From: Hsuehochloa calcarea | Taxonomy: Eukaryota > Streptophyta > Magnoliopsida > Poales > Poaceae | Length of the DNA: 64,000 bases | Reading direction: 5' to 3' | Assembly: GCA_036346395.1 (NCBI GenBank) | Contig: CM070611.1 | Coordinates: 23,694,473 to 23,758,472 of the forward strand | Shown here: positions 1 to 11,500 of the stretch, piece by piece | Layout: each line of letters starts with the position of its first letter | Numbering within the stretch: position 1 is the first letter of the stretch | Translations under genes and position numbers: made by a program | Notes under the pieces: model-generated | The model's input: the letters and a program-made list of their open reading frames with translations, nothing else | Told to the model about the DNA's origin: nothing | Database searches by the model: none

Positions 1-1414
1 AATATTGAATAGTACTCATAAATGAAAAGAAACACATGGCATTCATCTACAAATACGAACAATTATAATCATTCATTCACACATCACACTTTGCATCAAT
101 CATAGAATACAAATTACTTGCCTGCCGCGCTGCAACGGGTTGGGAGGTAATTGAGATACCCCTCCACTCACCGCTTCACCGCCTACAATATAAAATAATC
201 GAAATGAGGACAAACGAATAAGGCAATGCTACACATTTCCTCCCATAATCTCTAGCCAAACCAACCAAACAAAAGGTTCAATTTGATCAATTTATCCAAA
301 CATTTCAATTATCCATAATCTGGCAGTTTTACTAGAAAATTCACCAATAAAAAACCGTAAGTCCAAAAGACCTGAAACCAGTTCTCATATTTTCTTAACT
401 TAACTGGCTACAAAACTCTAGTTGATGGTAAACTCTAATTCGGCCAATACAGAGGTCTAACCATCCAATGAAAAACTATAACTGCAGTCTGCCCAGAATT
501 CAGAACAGCCCTAAAGAAAAGGCTCTAACTTTTAAACCACTGATCCAAATAAAGTGATCTTTATCAGCCTGGAAACATGGTGCAATTATCCTCATAAACC
601 TAGTTGGGTGGCCGACCTGATGCTGACTCTAACTAGATCAAAACCTAGGTGCAACCGACTATACCCAGTATTTCTGACAGACAGAGCAGTACGTAGTAAA
701 ACAATCATAACTTTTAATCTACTGGGTGAAAATTCGTGATCCAGGTGCCAAAAGAAAGCTAATGAAATAAGGAACAAAACTCCAGAAGACGAAGACATCC
801 AATTCTGCCTCTAAGACACCCAAAACCGAGTTACAACGTTCTGGACCGAATCAATCTACTGACAGAGATTAAACGATACTACTAAAATCATTGAATCGAC
901 AACTCTAACGCAATCAAACAGCGATGGGGTCTCTTGTTACCCTTGTATAACCGAAGAATGATGAGTATCAACTTCCCGAAGACTTCTCCTCTCCTTCTTT
1001 GGCCGGCCCCAACTCCACGAACCCGAGTGGATTGCAAACGCCCGGCGGAGGAAGAACCGAAGATGAACGCGTGGAAGACTGGGTGTGCAACTCCGGGGAT
1101 CACCAATGGCAGCCACCAATGGAGGAGGAGGCGTCTAGGAGGAGGGGAGCCGCCGGGTGGAGGGGGAGATGGGGGCGGCTCAAGGGGGAGGAGGTGGAGG
1201 CACTAGGGTTTGGGGGGGGGGAAGTGATGCCCCCCCCTTTTTGCCGGCCCCTACATGGGCCGGCCGGCCCCCTCTTGGGCCACCTGGGTCGCGAACTGCG
1301 GCCCAGGTTGTCTGGCAATAACGTTACCCGAAGATTGGAATTTTCCGACGAAAACAATTTCTTTTACTCTCTCCGACCTCTTTCTTTTTACCGAACCGTT
1401 TCCGGAGTATTACA
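1..1414 (-). repeat. RT1 3' LTR, partial
   Basis: Positions 1-1414 align base for base with about 7125-8546 of the right LTR, with scattered substitutions and short indels. The copy ends in TTACA directly before the polypurine tract. Roughly 730 bp of the LTR must lie left of the window. Short open frames here belong to the LTR and are not genes. The GC-rich part (about 1000-1300) contains homopurine and homopyrimidine runs. Confidence 0.93.
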
Positions 1415-1432
1415 GTCCACCCCCCTTAATAG
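1415..1432 (-). other. RT1 polypurine tract
   Basis: Directly inside the LTR the plus strand reads GTCCACCCCCCTTAATAGG, which is a purine-rich AAGGGGGGTGG run on the coding strand. It is the plus-strand DNA primer site expected next to a 3' LTR. Confidence 0.85.
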
Positions 1433-1507
1433 GATTCGACCTCGAATCTATTCAACGATCCGACAGAAAGAAATAAATACCGAAAATTACAACTTAAACA
1501 ATTTACC

Positions 1508-1990
1508 TTAATCGAACAGGTCAGGGTAATGTTCTCGCATGCTGGACTTCAACTCCCAAGTGGCCTCTCTTTCAGTCTGATGAGACCAAAGAACTTTGAC
1601 ATACTTCAGGGTCTTGTTCCTCAGAACCCGTTCTGATTCTTCTAATATCTTCACTGGCCGGGACTCGAAGGTAAGGTCTTGCTTGACAATCACAGGCTCC
1701 AAAGGAATGACATGATCTGGGTCTCTCAGAAACTTTCTCAACATCGAAACATGAAACACGTTGTGAACCCCACTCATGGAATCGAGAAGGTCCAAACGGT
1801 AAGCTAGCTTTCCAATTCGTGCCACGATTGGGAAGGGTCCAACATACCTTGGACTAAGTTTTCCTTTTGTACCAAAACGCACTACGCCTTTAGATGGCGA
1901 AACTCTCAACAGAACCTCGTCACCCACTTGAAATTCCAAATCCCGCCTTCTCACATCTGCATAGCTCTTACAGCCGGCTCTGGCGGCCAG
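1508..1990 (-). pseudogene. RT1 integrase C-terminus with chromodomain-like tail
   Basis: The open frame encodes the last 150 or so residues of a gypsy polyprotein. It has the GPF-type SH3-like segment (PRYVGPF, about residues 36-42), the VFHVSMLRKF motif (67-76) and a chromodomain-like end with VKVLWSHQ and EATWE (about 120-135). Such tails target chromovirus integration to heterochromatin in known families. The frame begins inside the polyprotein, and the upstream integrase core is in other frames, so it is a decayed part of pol and not a separate gene. Confidence 0.88.
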
Positions 1991-2702
1991 TGATTTTGCC
2001 TAACCGGCCCTCTAGCCATGTTCTTGAACCCAATCGGGACCCAAAATGCCCGCTCTCAACCTCATCCCAACACAGCGGGACTGCACTTACGCCCATAAAG
2101 AACCTCGAATGGTGCAGCTCGAATCTTTGGTATGATAGTTGTTATTATAAGCAAACTCGCCAAAGCTAAATGCTCTTCCCAATTCCCTTTCGGGATAAAA
2201 CACAACACCGAGCATGTCTTCTAATGTACAGATGGTGCGCTCGGTATCCCATCTGTTTGGGGATGAAAGGTGTGCTAAGGCGGAGTTGTGTGCCCAATGC
2301 ACTCTGCAAAATTTCCCGAATTTGGAAACGAACTTGGCATCTCGGTCGAAACAATGGTCTTTGGCACTCCGTGCAAGCGCACAATTTCTCGTACATAAAG
2401 AGGAGCCAAATCGCTTGCGAATTGGTTGTCTGAATAGGAATGAAATGTGCGGACTTCTTGAACCGGTCCACAATTACCCAAATAGCATCCTTTCCTCATT
2501 GCGTGCGAGGTAAACCAACCACAAAATCCATAGATATATCGTCCCATGGCCAAACCGGTACCTCCAAGGGTTGCAATGATCCTCTTGGTCGCTTGTGCTC
2601 GACCTTGACCATTGGCACACCCACATGAAGCCACATCTTGTGCGATATCAATCTTCATCCGTTTCCACGAAACTTTTCTTTAAATCTTTGTACATCTTGG
2701 TC
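1990..2702 (-). pseudogene. RT1 integrase core, frameshifted
   Basis: Fragments of the integrase catalytic domain lie in alternating frames: DRFKKSAHFIP, LHGVPKTIV, then RDAKFVSKF and FAYNNNYH. These match the segment around the catalytic Asp and downstream helices of gypsy integrases, but no single frame spans the domain. At least two frameshifts are needed between about 2100 and 2480. DNA strand transfer activity is not possible from this copy. Confidence 0.8.
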
Positions 2703-3238
2703 TCACCAGGATATGCGGTATAAAATACGATGGGCCTCTTTCAAAATCTCTAATTTAACTGAGACTCTGTGGCACACAAAGCGTCCTTTAAATTGCAAAG
2801 AATCAAACATATCCACACCGAAGTGACCTTGCTTGCCCTCGGCTGGCAACTTCCTCACTCGTTGGAGCATCGATCTTCTTCTTTGTGCTACTCGCACCCG
2901 ATCCGGAAGGGTGACTCTAAAATCAAGCGAGTCTCGATGCATGCGGTACCCGCAAGCGAAGGAAATATCCATACGCTCAAAGTCGACAATAAGACAAGCG
3001 AGGATAGGAGGTGTCGCCTTGCGACTCAAGGCATCAGCTACCACATTAGCCTTGCCGGGATGGTGCTTGAATAGTAAGATCATAATCCTTGATCAACTCT
3101 AGCCATCTCCTCTGTCTCAAGTTCAAGTCATACGGGTAAAGATGTATTTGAGCTCTTGTGGTCGGTGAATACATCACAAGATTCGCCATACAAATAATGG
3201 CGCCAGATCTTCAAAGCATGAATCAACTGCGACAAGCT
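2703..3238 (-). pseudogene. RT1 RNase H end and integrase zinc-binding region, degraded
   Basis: The frame at 2703-3083 starts with HHPGKANVVADALSRK, the hallmark end of gypsy RNase H, and goes on into the linker and the start of integrase. The stretch 3084-3238 contains the middle of RNase H in shifted frames (IHLYPYDLNLRQRRWLELIK-like pieces). The HHCC zinc-binding motif is not intact in one frame. Confidence 0.78.
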
Positions 3239-4330
3239 CTAGATCATGGGTGGGATAATTACATTCATGCTTCTTGGTTGTCTCGATGCATAGGCAATCA
3301 CTTTACCATCCTGCATGAGTACACAACCAAGTCCAACTATGGACGCATCTGAATAGATAGTGAATCTCTTCCCAGGCTCAGGAAGAGTAAGAATTGGAGC
3401 AGTCACTAATCTATCTTTCAAAGTGTAAAAACTGCGCTCACATGCATCCGACCACTGGAACCTAACACCTTTCTGTGTCAACTGGGACATTGGTTTAGCA
3501 ATGGTTGAAAAACCCTCCACAAACCGCCGGTAATAGCCAGCTAAACCCAGAAAACTCCTTACTTCTTTAACATTGGTTGGTCTCTTCCACTCTACCACTG
3601 TCGAAATCTTGCTAGGATCAACTGAAATACCCTTCTGATTAATAACGTGACCCAAAAATCCAACTTCAGAAATCCAGAACTCACACTTCTTCAGCTTGGC
3701 ATAGAATTGATTCTCTCTTAAAGTTTCAAGTACCAACCGCAAATGGTGGGTGTGATCCTCCTCTGTCTTGGAATAAATCAAGATATCATCTATGAATACC
3801 ACAACGAAATCATCAAGGTATTGGTGCAGCATACTGTTCATGGCTTCCATGAAAACTGCAGGAGCATTCGTTAGTCCAAAAGACATAACTTTATACTCAA
3901 AATGGCCATACCTCGTAGAGAAAGCCGTTTTCTCAATATCCTGCTCACGAACTCGAATCTGATTATAACCCGACTGGAGGTCAATCTTAGAAAATATTCT
4001 AGCTCCTTTCAACTAGTCGAAAAGATCCTCAATGCGAGGCAAAGGATATTTGTTCTTCACAGTCGCCTGATTAAGCGCCCGATAATCTATGCACATACGC
4101 CAGCTGCCATCTTTCTTCTTAATAAAAAGAACAGGCGCTCCCCATGGCGATACGCTACGCTGAATCATGCCTTTGGACAGCGAGTCGTCAATTGTTTCTT
4201 CAATTCTTCTGAAATGGCCGAGCCAATCGGTAAGGAGACTTGGACAAAGGCGAGTTCGGAACAAGATCAATCCGGAACTCCACTTTCCTCACCGGAGGCA
4301 TTCCGGGAAGTTCTATAGGAAAGACATCGG
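3239..4330 (-). pseudogene. RT1 reverse transcriptase and start of RNase H, one in-frame stop
   Basis: The region encodes a gypsy reverse transcriptase. Upstream motifs are SPWGAPVLFIKKKDGSWR and the DYRALN box (about 4085-4150). After an in-frame TAG at 4013-4015 comes the long open part (257 residues) with FSKIDLQSGY (residues 7-16), AFSTRYGHFEY, FGLTNAP and the catalytic FIDD (3782-3796, retained). It ends in RNase H with the catalytic YSDAS. Reading frame is lost after about 3239. The catalytic residues are present, but the stop divides the fingers from the palm. Confidence 0.92.
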
Positions 4331-4936
4331 AAAACTCCTTCACAACTGGAATCTCCTCAATACGCCGCAAAGAATCAGTCTTTTCATTGAGGGAGCAAAG
4401 TAATCCGATGGTCGATGCACGGCGGCTAGGGAATAGGTTAGCCAAAGACAAAAGCGAATCGACGGTGCCTTGCCGGAATACGAGTTCTTCACGGAAGGAG
4501 CTAGCAAGGTCACCGTCTTCCGAAACAACAAATCTTGGCGGTATTGGAATAACGGTCCATACCGAATAACATCGAATGGTGCCAATTGAATAACCATAAG
4601 ATTCGCAGTGAAAACCTCATCATCAATAATTATAGAACAACCGGGACAGACGGTAGAGCTAGAAATAAGTCTTCCTAGGGAGCTGACTATCACTGACTCA
4701 GAAATAAGCTGAAAACTCAAACCCACTTTTCTAACAAACTCCAAAGACACGAGCGAGTAAGTAGCCCCCGAATCAAACAGTACAAAGGCATCATGCGAAT
4801 CCACAAGTAAAGTACCTGTCACCACATCAGGACGTCCCAAGGTCTCAGGGGTGGGCATGGCGTAGACCCCGATGCCGGTCAGAAGACGACCGACACTCTG
4901 CGACGGAAAGCTGGAAGCAATTCTTTGGAGGAACAA
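4330..4936 (-). pseudogene. RT1 aspartic protease region
   Basis: A 198-residue frame holds the retropepsin active site FDSGATYSLVS (about residues 53-63) followed by the flap and dimer region of gypsy proteases (about 65-125). The protease would cleave the gag-pol polyprotein in the particle. It lies between gag and reverse transcriptase as in other gypsy elements. The frame breaks at about 4560 before the link to reverse transcriptase. Confidence 0.85.
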
Positions 4937-6216
4937 GCAGCGGAGGTGCGGATGGTGCGGGATTCAATAGAACCTGCGAGGGGCGCCGAGATAAAAGCTG
5001 CGAGTGGAACCCATCTTTGGAGAATCTTGTGGTGCGAGGCTGCTGTCAGTCTGGCCCGAACCTCTGTGGAAGCCGGAGGAAGAAGGCTGCTGGGACGGTC
5101 TCCCATTTGATGATACTAGTTGGATTTTGCTTGCTGCGAGGACTTGTGGCCCTTCCGACCACACTTCTGGCATGTTCCCTTGAAGGAACATTCGAAGCTC
5201 GATGTCCGTCACCACACGAAAACACTTCATGCCTGACACAGGGCGGGGCGCAATCGTAGGCGAAAGATGAAGAGCGTGGCGCCAAGAGGAAGGCGCCCTT
5301 CTTGAACCGGACGGGAGTTTTGGTTCTTTTGAAACCTTTTAGCGGTCGTTGAAAATACCCACCACCTCCACGAAACTCCGCTCGGCCCTTGCCGGATCCA
5401 CGATAACAGCAGAACCACTAGCAACATGCCCTAGCGGCGAAGGAGCTCTTTCCAACTCTATCCTCTAGCTTTGCTCAACCACCGAGCTAAAGTCACGTAG
5501 ACTGTTGCTCCCGAATCTGGCGATACTCTGATTGAGGCCCAGCGAACCTCTTAGCCTTCTCTTTATCATCACTTGCCATGGTGGGACAAAGCGCACAGTT
5601 ATTAAATCCGGCCTCATACTCGAATCTGATATTTTTCCTTGCACAAAGGTCGGGAGTGATTGCTCCATCTTCTCGATGAAGAGTCGGGATAAAGCGTGTC
5701 TGAACCTCTCCACAAAAACCTCCCAAGTAACAAGACCTGCTATTGAGTCTGGAAGACAGGACCCCTTCCCACAAATGTCGGCTGGCCCTTGGTGAAAGGC
5801 CACAAATCGCGCCTTCTGCGCGGATGCAGCTCTAAGGCTCCAAGCGGCGCTCCATGTACCTCAACGATCCGCGGCTGAACGGTGTGCTGCTCCGTCAAAA
5901 GTGTCGAGACGGCGACATCCACTCACGGAGGCTCATCCTAGCCTCGGGTGGAGCGATGGCGACAACGAGTTCCGCCACGAGTGCGGCGACGCGGTATGGC
6001 CGCTGCAATTGTTGGCGGAATTGTTGATTCTCCCTTAATAGGTTCTGAATGAGATCACCGCTTGCGCGGTGGCTCGAAGCGGAGCGCGGTGAGGCAATCT
6101 CCTCGATACCGGCACCGGCCAACCCTTGAGCGAAGGCGATGTAGGCTGCGGACGCGGCCACGACCACGACTACGGGTCGGTGGACGACCACGACCACGGC
6201 CTCTACCTCTTGCCAT
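4937..6216 (-). pseudogene. RT1 gag, multiply frameshifted
   Basis: The likely start codon (6216-6214) opens the frame MARGRGRGRGR, a basic N-terminus common in chromovirus gags, about 170 bp downstream of the primer site. Capsid-like segments continue in several frames down to about 5300 (for example GQPTFVGRG and VTWEVFVERFRHAL). A zinc knuckle is recognisable near 5130-5190 as CQKCGRKGH, but its last cysteine is replaced. Many stops and indels separate the pieces, so no capsid protein can be made. Confidence 0.8.
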
Positions 6217-6383
6217 CTAAGAACAACACAACAGAAAGAAAATCAAATACTTAGCTCAACGAACTGATAAACAAAATAATTGGGACATAATCAAGCCATT
6301 GCGGAAAACAATAGTTTACCTAACCCTTCCTATTGTGCACAGTGTGTCATTTTAATATTATTATTACCACGGACCTGAAGCCC

Positions 6384-6395
6384 GCTCTGATACCA
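6384..6395 (-). other. RT1 primer binding site (initiator Met-tRNA type)
   Basis: The coding strand reads TGGTATCAGAGC, complementary to the 3' end of plant initiator Met-tRNA, two bases inside the 5' LTR. It sets the minus-strand orientation of RT1. Confidence 0.93.
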
Positions 6396-6397
6396 AC

Positions 6398-8546
6398 TGT
6401 AACACCCTGACTATAAGGAAGTCAAGATGTCACCTACAACCACTACTCTTTAAATGAATAACATCAAAACGCATGATAAGGTGAAGCAAGTATTAAGATT
6501 ATACGGAAACAAGTATTCATCATCAAGTTTAATCAGTGGAATGGAAGTAAACAATTCAGAAAGATATGGTAAACAAGGCCATGATGGCTTATTACAATTC
6601 AACACAAGTCATAATTAACGACAGTAAAAGTCCTCAAATTGTTTGATTTAAGGTAGTGAGTGCATCGTGATGGACTACCCTCCACAAGATCATTCTTCCT
6701 TGTCATTTACCTAAATAAGACAATAAAGCAAGAATGAGCCAAAGACTCAGCAAGCAACTGTATGTAACAATCAAACATACTATGAGCATTATATCACAAT
6801 CATAATTTGAACATTTACTGGAAACGAATTTATGAAGGGATGAAGTGGAATGATGCATTGAAGGAAATGGACATATTGAAGCATATACCGGTATAGCGAG
6901 TGAATCACCCGTCGGTGTTCACTTAAAGTAATCGTATGAAGAACGTTTCATACGACCGTCCAACGTGGCCCACATTGGAATGGTGGACTCACGTAACGTG
7001 GCCCACATTGGAATGGTGGACTCACGTACCCATCCTGGAATTGATGGGATTTTCAAGTGCTCATACTGGAATTGATGGGTCTTACAAAAGTAATGTATGC
7101 ATGTCATGATTTGATCCTATGTCAATATTGAATAGTACTCATAAATGAAAAGAAACACATGTCATTCATCTACAAATATGAACAATTATAATCATTCATT
7201 CACACATCACACTTTGCATCAATCATAGAATACAAATTACTTGCCTGCCGCGCTGCAACGGGTTGGGAGGTAATTGAGATACCCCTCCACTCACCGCTTC
7301 ACCGTCTACAATATAAAATAATCGAAATAAGTACAAACGAATAAGGCAATGCTACACGTGTCCTCCCATAATCTCTAACCAAACCAACCAAACAAAAGGT
7401 TCAATTTGATCAATTTATCCAAACATTTCGATTATCCCTAATCTGGCAATTTTACTAGAAAATTCACCAATAAAAAACCGTAAGTCCAAAAGACCTCAAA
7501 CCAGTGCTCATATTTTCTTAACTGAACTGGCTACAAAACTCTAGTTGATGGTAAACTCTAATTCGGCCAATACAGAGGTCTAACCATCCAATGAAAAACT
7601 ATAACTGCAGTCTGCCCAGAATTCAGAACAGCCCTAAAGAAAAGGCTCTAACTTTTAAACCACTGATCCAAATAAAGTGCTCTTTATCAGCCTGGAAACA
7701 TGGTGAAATTATCTTCATAAACCTAGTTGGGTGTCCGACCTGATTCTGAATCTAACTAGATCAAAACCTAGGTGAAACCGACTATACCCAGCATTTCTGA
7801 CAGACAGAGAAGTACGTAGTAAAACAGTCATAACTTTTAATCTACTGGGTGAAAATTCATGATCCAGGTGCCAAAAGAAAGCTAATGAAATAAGGAACAA
7901 AACTCCAGAAGGCGAAGACATCCAATTCTGCCTCTAAGACACCCAAAACCGAGTTACAACGTTCTGGACCGAATCAATCTACTGACAGAGATTAAACGAT
8001 ACTACTAAAATCATTGAATCGACAACTCTAACGCAATCAAACAGCGATGGGGTATCTTGTTACCCTTGTATAACCGAAGAATGATGAGGATCAACTTCCC
8101 AAAGACTTCTCCTCTCCTTCTTTGGACGGCCCCAACTCCACGAACCCGAGTGGATTGCAAACGTCCGGCGGAGGAAGAACCGAAGATGAACGCGTGGAAG
8201 ACCGGGTGTGCAACTCCGGGGATCACCAATGGAAGCCACCAATGGAGGAGGAGGCGTCTAGGAGGACGGGAGGCGCCGGGTGGAGGGGGAGATGGGGGCG
8301 GCTCAAGGGGGAGGAGGTGTAGGCACTAGGGTTTGGAGGGGGGAAGTGATGCCCCCCCTTTTGGCCGGCCCCTACATGGGCCGGCCGGCCCCCTCTTGGG
8401 CCACTTAGGTCGCGAACTGCGGCCCAGGTTGTCTGGCAATAACGTTTACCCCCCCCCCCCCGAAGATTGGAATTTTCCGACGAAAACAATTTCTTTTACT
8501 CTCTCCGACCTCTTTCTTTTTACCGAACCGTTTCCGGAGTATTACA
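6398..8546 (-). repeat. RT1 5' LTR (2149 bp)
   Basis: The LTR starts TGTAACACCC and ends GTATTACA on the plus strand, so both ends carry TG...CA. It is nearly identical to the partial copy at 1-1414 over the shared part, which suggests a fairly recent insertion. It carries a 33-bp direct repeat (6962-7027) and a C-tract (8449-8461). It has no coding role; it would provide promoter and polyadenylation signals. Confidence 0.95.
6962..7027. repeat. 33-bp tandem duplication in RT1 LTR
   Basis: Two identical copies of a 33-bp unit starting AACGTGGCCCACATTGG lie head to tail at 6962-6994 and 6995-7027. Two further degenerate TGGAATTGATGGG repeats follow to about 7080. Confidence 0.9.
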
Positions 8547-9254
8547 GGTTTAGGGTTCTGGGGTGCCGGGGCAAGGGCGAACCCTAGGGTGCCTTTTATA
8601 GGGCTGGGGCGTGCCAGATTAGGGAGATCCCAAATCGAGTCCGAAACAAACTCAGTGAAATCTTGGAGATGAGGCAAGATATAAGATATGATTTTGATAC
8701 GAACGGGTGCAGAAGGGATAGAGATAGAATTTGACGTGTTTTCTAGAAGGGTTTTAGTTGAAGATTTCGCGTTGTCAGATGGGACTCGAGCTCCCAGCCA
8801 TGGCGGACTCGGTTGCAAATGCATGACAAAGACGACATAAACGCGACCCACAGCGCAATGAGGCTAAGTAGCGTGGCGGCGAGCTGCCAAGACAGCGCCG
8901 GTTGGCACTCGCGGTACCACGCGTGGAAAGAAGATTGGGCTAGAGAGATTTGGCCCGGTATTGTTCCAAGATTTTAAATTAGTTTTTCATTTTAGAAAAT
9001 ACCAGAAAATCCAAATAGCTATTAGAAAATAGCAAATAAACTCAAAAAAATATAGAAAATATATCCACACACATAGAATCCAAATAAAATAGGTTTAACA
9101 ATTGTTGATGTTGGAATTAATCACATTAAATTGTTTTGATGCTAAAAGTCCATATTAGGCATTAATTAAAAATTCAAATAAATTCCAAATGGCGAATTTT
9201 CTCCCTACTAACTATTCAAATGATTTTTAAGACTCAGAAAATTGGGATGTTACA
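8547..9254 (-). repeat. RT2 3' LTR remnant
   Basis: The segment ends GGGATGTTACA directly before a polypurine tract (AACCACCCCGCTTAAA on the plus strand, 9255-9270). From about 8990 to 9170 it aligns closely with 29745-29930 of RT6, including the shared GTTGATGTTGGAATTAATCA. The left part is missing because RT1 inserted here. Confidence 0.9.
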
Positions 9255-9294
9255 AACCACCCCGCTTAAAGGAATCTCGACCCTGAGATTCAGG

Positions 9295-10875
9295 CTAGCT
9301 ACAAAAGAGGCTAGAGAACTCGGCTTTCAGGTCGTCTTCACGCTCCCAAGTTGCTTCTCCCTCTGAGTGGTTGCTCCGTTGAACATGGCAAAAACGAATG
9401 GTCCTGTTTCTGGTACGACGCTCTACGATATCCAAAATCTTGACTGGCTGTTCTTTGTAAGTGAGGTCTTCCTTCAACTCAATTGAATCCAACAGGGTTT
9501 GTTCTTCTGGCTCACGAAGACACTTCTTCAACTGCGAGACATGAAAGACATCATGTACTCCTGCTAACGACTGCGGTAGCTCTAACTGATAGGTAACTTC
9601 TCCACTGCGTTCCAAAATCTTGAACGGGCCAACATACCTAGGGGCATGCTTCCCTTTGGCATGAAACCTTTTGACACCTCTGAGTGGAGTAACTCGAAGA
9701 TACACAAAATCTTCTGGTTCAAAGCTGAGATCACAGCGACGAATATCAATATTGCTTTTCTGCCTCGATTGAGCTATCTTCAATCTTTCTCTAATCATGG
9801 CCACTTGTTCTTCTGCTTCTTGAATAATATTTGGTCCAAATACCAAACGTTCAGCTGTTTCTGACCAATTCAAAGGGGTTCTACAAGCATGACCGTATAA
9901 AACTTCAAATGGTGACATTTGCAGACTGGCTTGATAACTGTTGTTGTACAAGAATTCTGCATACGACAAACTCTTGTCCCAACTAGCATTAGCTAGAGCA
10001 CAGTCTCTCAACATATCCTCTAATATTTGATTAACTCTCTCAGTCTGTCCATCTGCCTGAGGATGATAAGTAGTACTGAAATTCAGATGAGTTCCCAATG
10101 CGTCATATAGACTCTGCCAGAAACGAGAGGTGAACTGAGATCCTCGATCTAGCACTATCTTTTTCGGCACACCGTGCAAACTGATGATTCTTCACATATA
10201 TAATTCTGCAAGGCGATCTCATGAGTACGTGTTTTGACTGGCAAGAAATGGACAACATTGGTCAAATGATCAACTATTACCCAAATCGAATCGTAACCCG
10301 ATTGAGTACTGGGTAAACCGGTAATGCAATTCATTTCGATCTCTTCCCATTTCTACTCTGGAATCTTCAGCGGTTGTAACAATCCTGCTGGTCTCTGACG
10401 TTCTGCTTTTACTTTCTGACATATATCGCACAATGCAACGAACTCTGCGACTTCTCACTTCAAGTTTGGCCACTATAACTTATTTTTAACATCCTGATAC
10501 ATATTTGTACTACCAAGGTGAATTGAATACTTTGAGTCATGGGCTTCTTTCAAAATTAGCTGTCTCAATCCATCAATGTCTGGTGCGCAGATACGTCCAA
10601 TTATCCACAGTATATCTTGATCATCTCTGGTGAAGTCCTTGAATTTTCCTTCTGCCATCTTTTTCTTGATGTCAGAAATTTCTGGGTCATTTGGTTAGGC
10701 TTCACGAATCTGCCTCCCCAAAGTAGACTGTACTTCTAGATTAGTCACAAATCCTTAAGATACAACTTCTAGCTTCAGCTTCTGAAATTCCTGTTGAAGT
10801 TCTGAACAAGTTTCTTTCACTTCTGAAGCATTGCAGTAACTCTTACGACTCAAAGCATCTGCAACAACATTAGCA
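9295..10875 (-). pseudogene. RT2 integrase with chromodomain-like tail and RNase H end
   Basis: The open 294-residue frame (9295-10179) holds the integrase core (DRGSQFTSRFWQ, YHPQADGQTERVN with the catalytic Glu, FLYNNSYQ), the GPF segment (PRYVGPFKIL), VFHVSQLKKC and the EATWE tail. Upstream, the zinc-binding part (EAH...H and CDICQ, 10400-10600) and RNase H end (ANVVADALSRK) are in frame but broken by stops at 10473-10475, 10455-10457 and 10353-10355. A frameshift near 10185 separates them from the core. The protein would insert element cDNA into host chromatin, but this copy is dead. Confidence 0.92.
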
Positions 10876-10929
10876 TCATAAATACATCAAGAGAACCAAA
10901 TGAAATCAATTTTCATGAGGCATCAGTTT

Positions 10930-11500
10930 CAAGCAACGTTAGAATAATCTATGACATTTAACTCATTCCTCAAAGTGCAAATGTGGCTTTCATCTAAAGG
11001 ATTGGTGAATATATCGGCTAATTGGTCCTCAGTGTTATGTGGCTAATTTTGATATCTCCTTTGTCCATATGATCTCTCAAGAAATGATGTTGAATATATA
11101 TATGCTTGGTTCTTGAGTGTTGGACCAAATTATTTGCAATGTTCACATCACTATCATTGTCACACAAAAGAGGTATATTTTCAAATTTTATTCTATAATC
11201 CATCAAAGTTTGTCTCATCCATAGCAATTGAGTACAACAACTTCCCACGGAGACATGTTCGGCATCGGCGGTGGATAGCGCTACATTTTTTTTTTCTTGG
11301 ATGACCATGACACTAAGGGTCTTTCTCAGAATTGACAACTACCTGAGGTGGTTTTTCTATCCACTTTGCAACCCACATAATCAAAATTTGAATATCCAAT
11401 TAAATCGAATTTTGCACCTTTTGGATATCACAAGCCAATGCTAGAGAAATGCTTTAAATATCTTAGAATTCTTTTGCGGTCACCAAATGGCACTCTTTTG
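10930..11500 (-). pseudogene. RT3 RNase H
   Basis: The 106-residue frame at 11018-11338 carries ALSTADAEHVS (catalytic Glu region), PLLCDNDSDVNIA (catalytic Asp) and the HSRTKHIYIQHHFLRDH motif typical of copia RNase H. The C-terminal part NQLADIF...DESHICTLRNEL continues in a shifted frame to about 10935. The protein would degrade the RNA strand during cDNA synthesis. It is a decayed part of pol. Confidence 0.9.

Larger units (their letters stand above)
1..8546 (-). mobile_element. RT1: Ty3/gypsy chromovirus LTR retrotransposon, cut by the left window edge
   Basis: The element has two LTRs (1-1414 partial, 6398-8546 whole), a polypurine tract beside the left LTR and a Met-tRNA primer site beside the right one, so it is transcribed leftward. 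The internal order read on the minus strand is gag, protease, reverse transcriptase, RNase H, integrase and a chromodomain-like tail. This is the gypsy order, and together with the initiator-Met primer site and the tail it points to a Tekay/Del-like chromovirus. Several stops and frameshifts make it non-autonomous. It is inserted in the LTR of RT2; the right flank begins GGTTT and the matching left duplication lies outside the window. Confidence 0.95.
8547..10875 (-). mobile_element. RT2: older Ty3/gypsy chromovirus, truncated on both sides
   Basis: It comprises an LTR remnant (8547-9254), a polypurine tract and the integrase-RNase H end of pol. The LTR is broken by RT1 on the left. On the right, pol stops at the RNase H motif ANVVADALSRK (about 10840-10873), where RT3 sequence begins. 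The remaining polymerase, protease, gag and 5' LTR are absent from the window. The LTR is of the same family as the solo LTR RT6. Confidence 0.92.

Noticed and set aside
6384..6395. tRNA gene suggested by the tRNA-like string
   Set aside because: Only 12 bases match, as expected for a retrotransposon primer site. No cloverleaf is present. The same applies to 16513-16524, 30500-30511 and 51631-51642.
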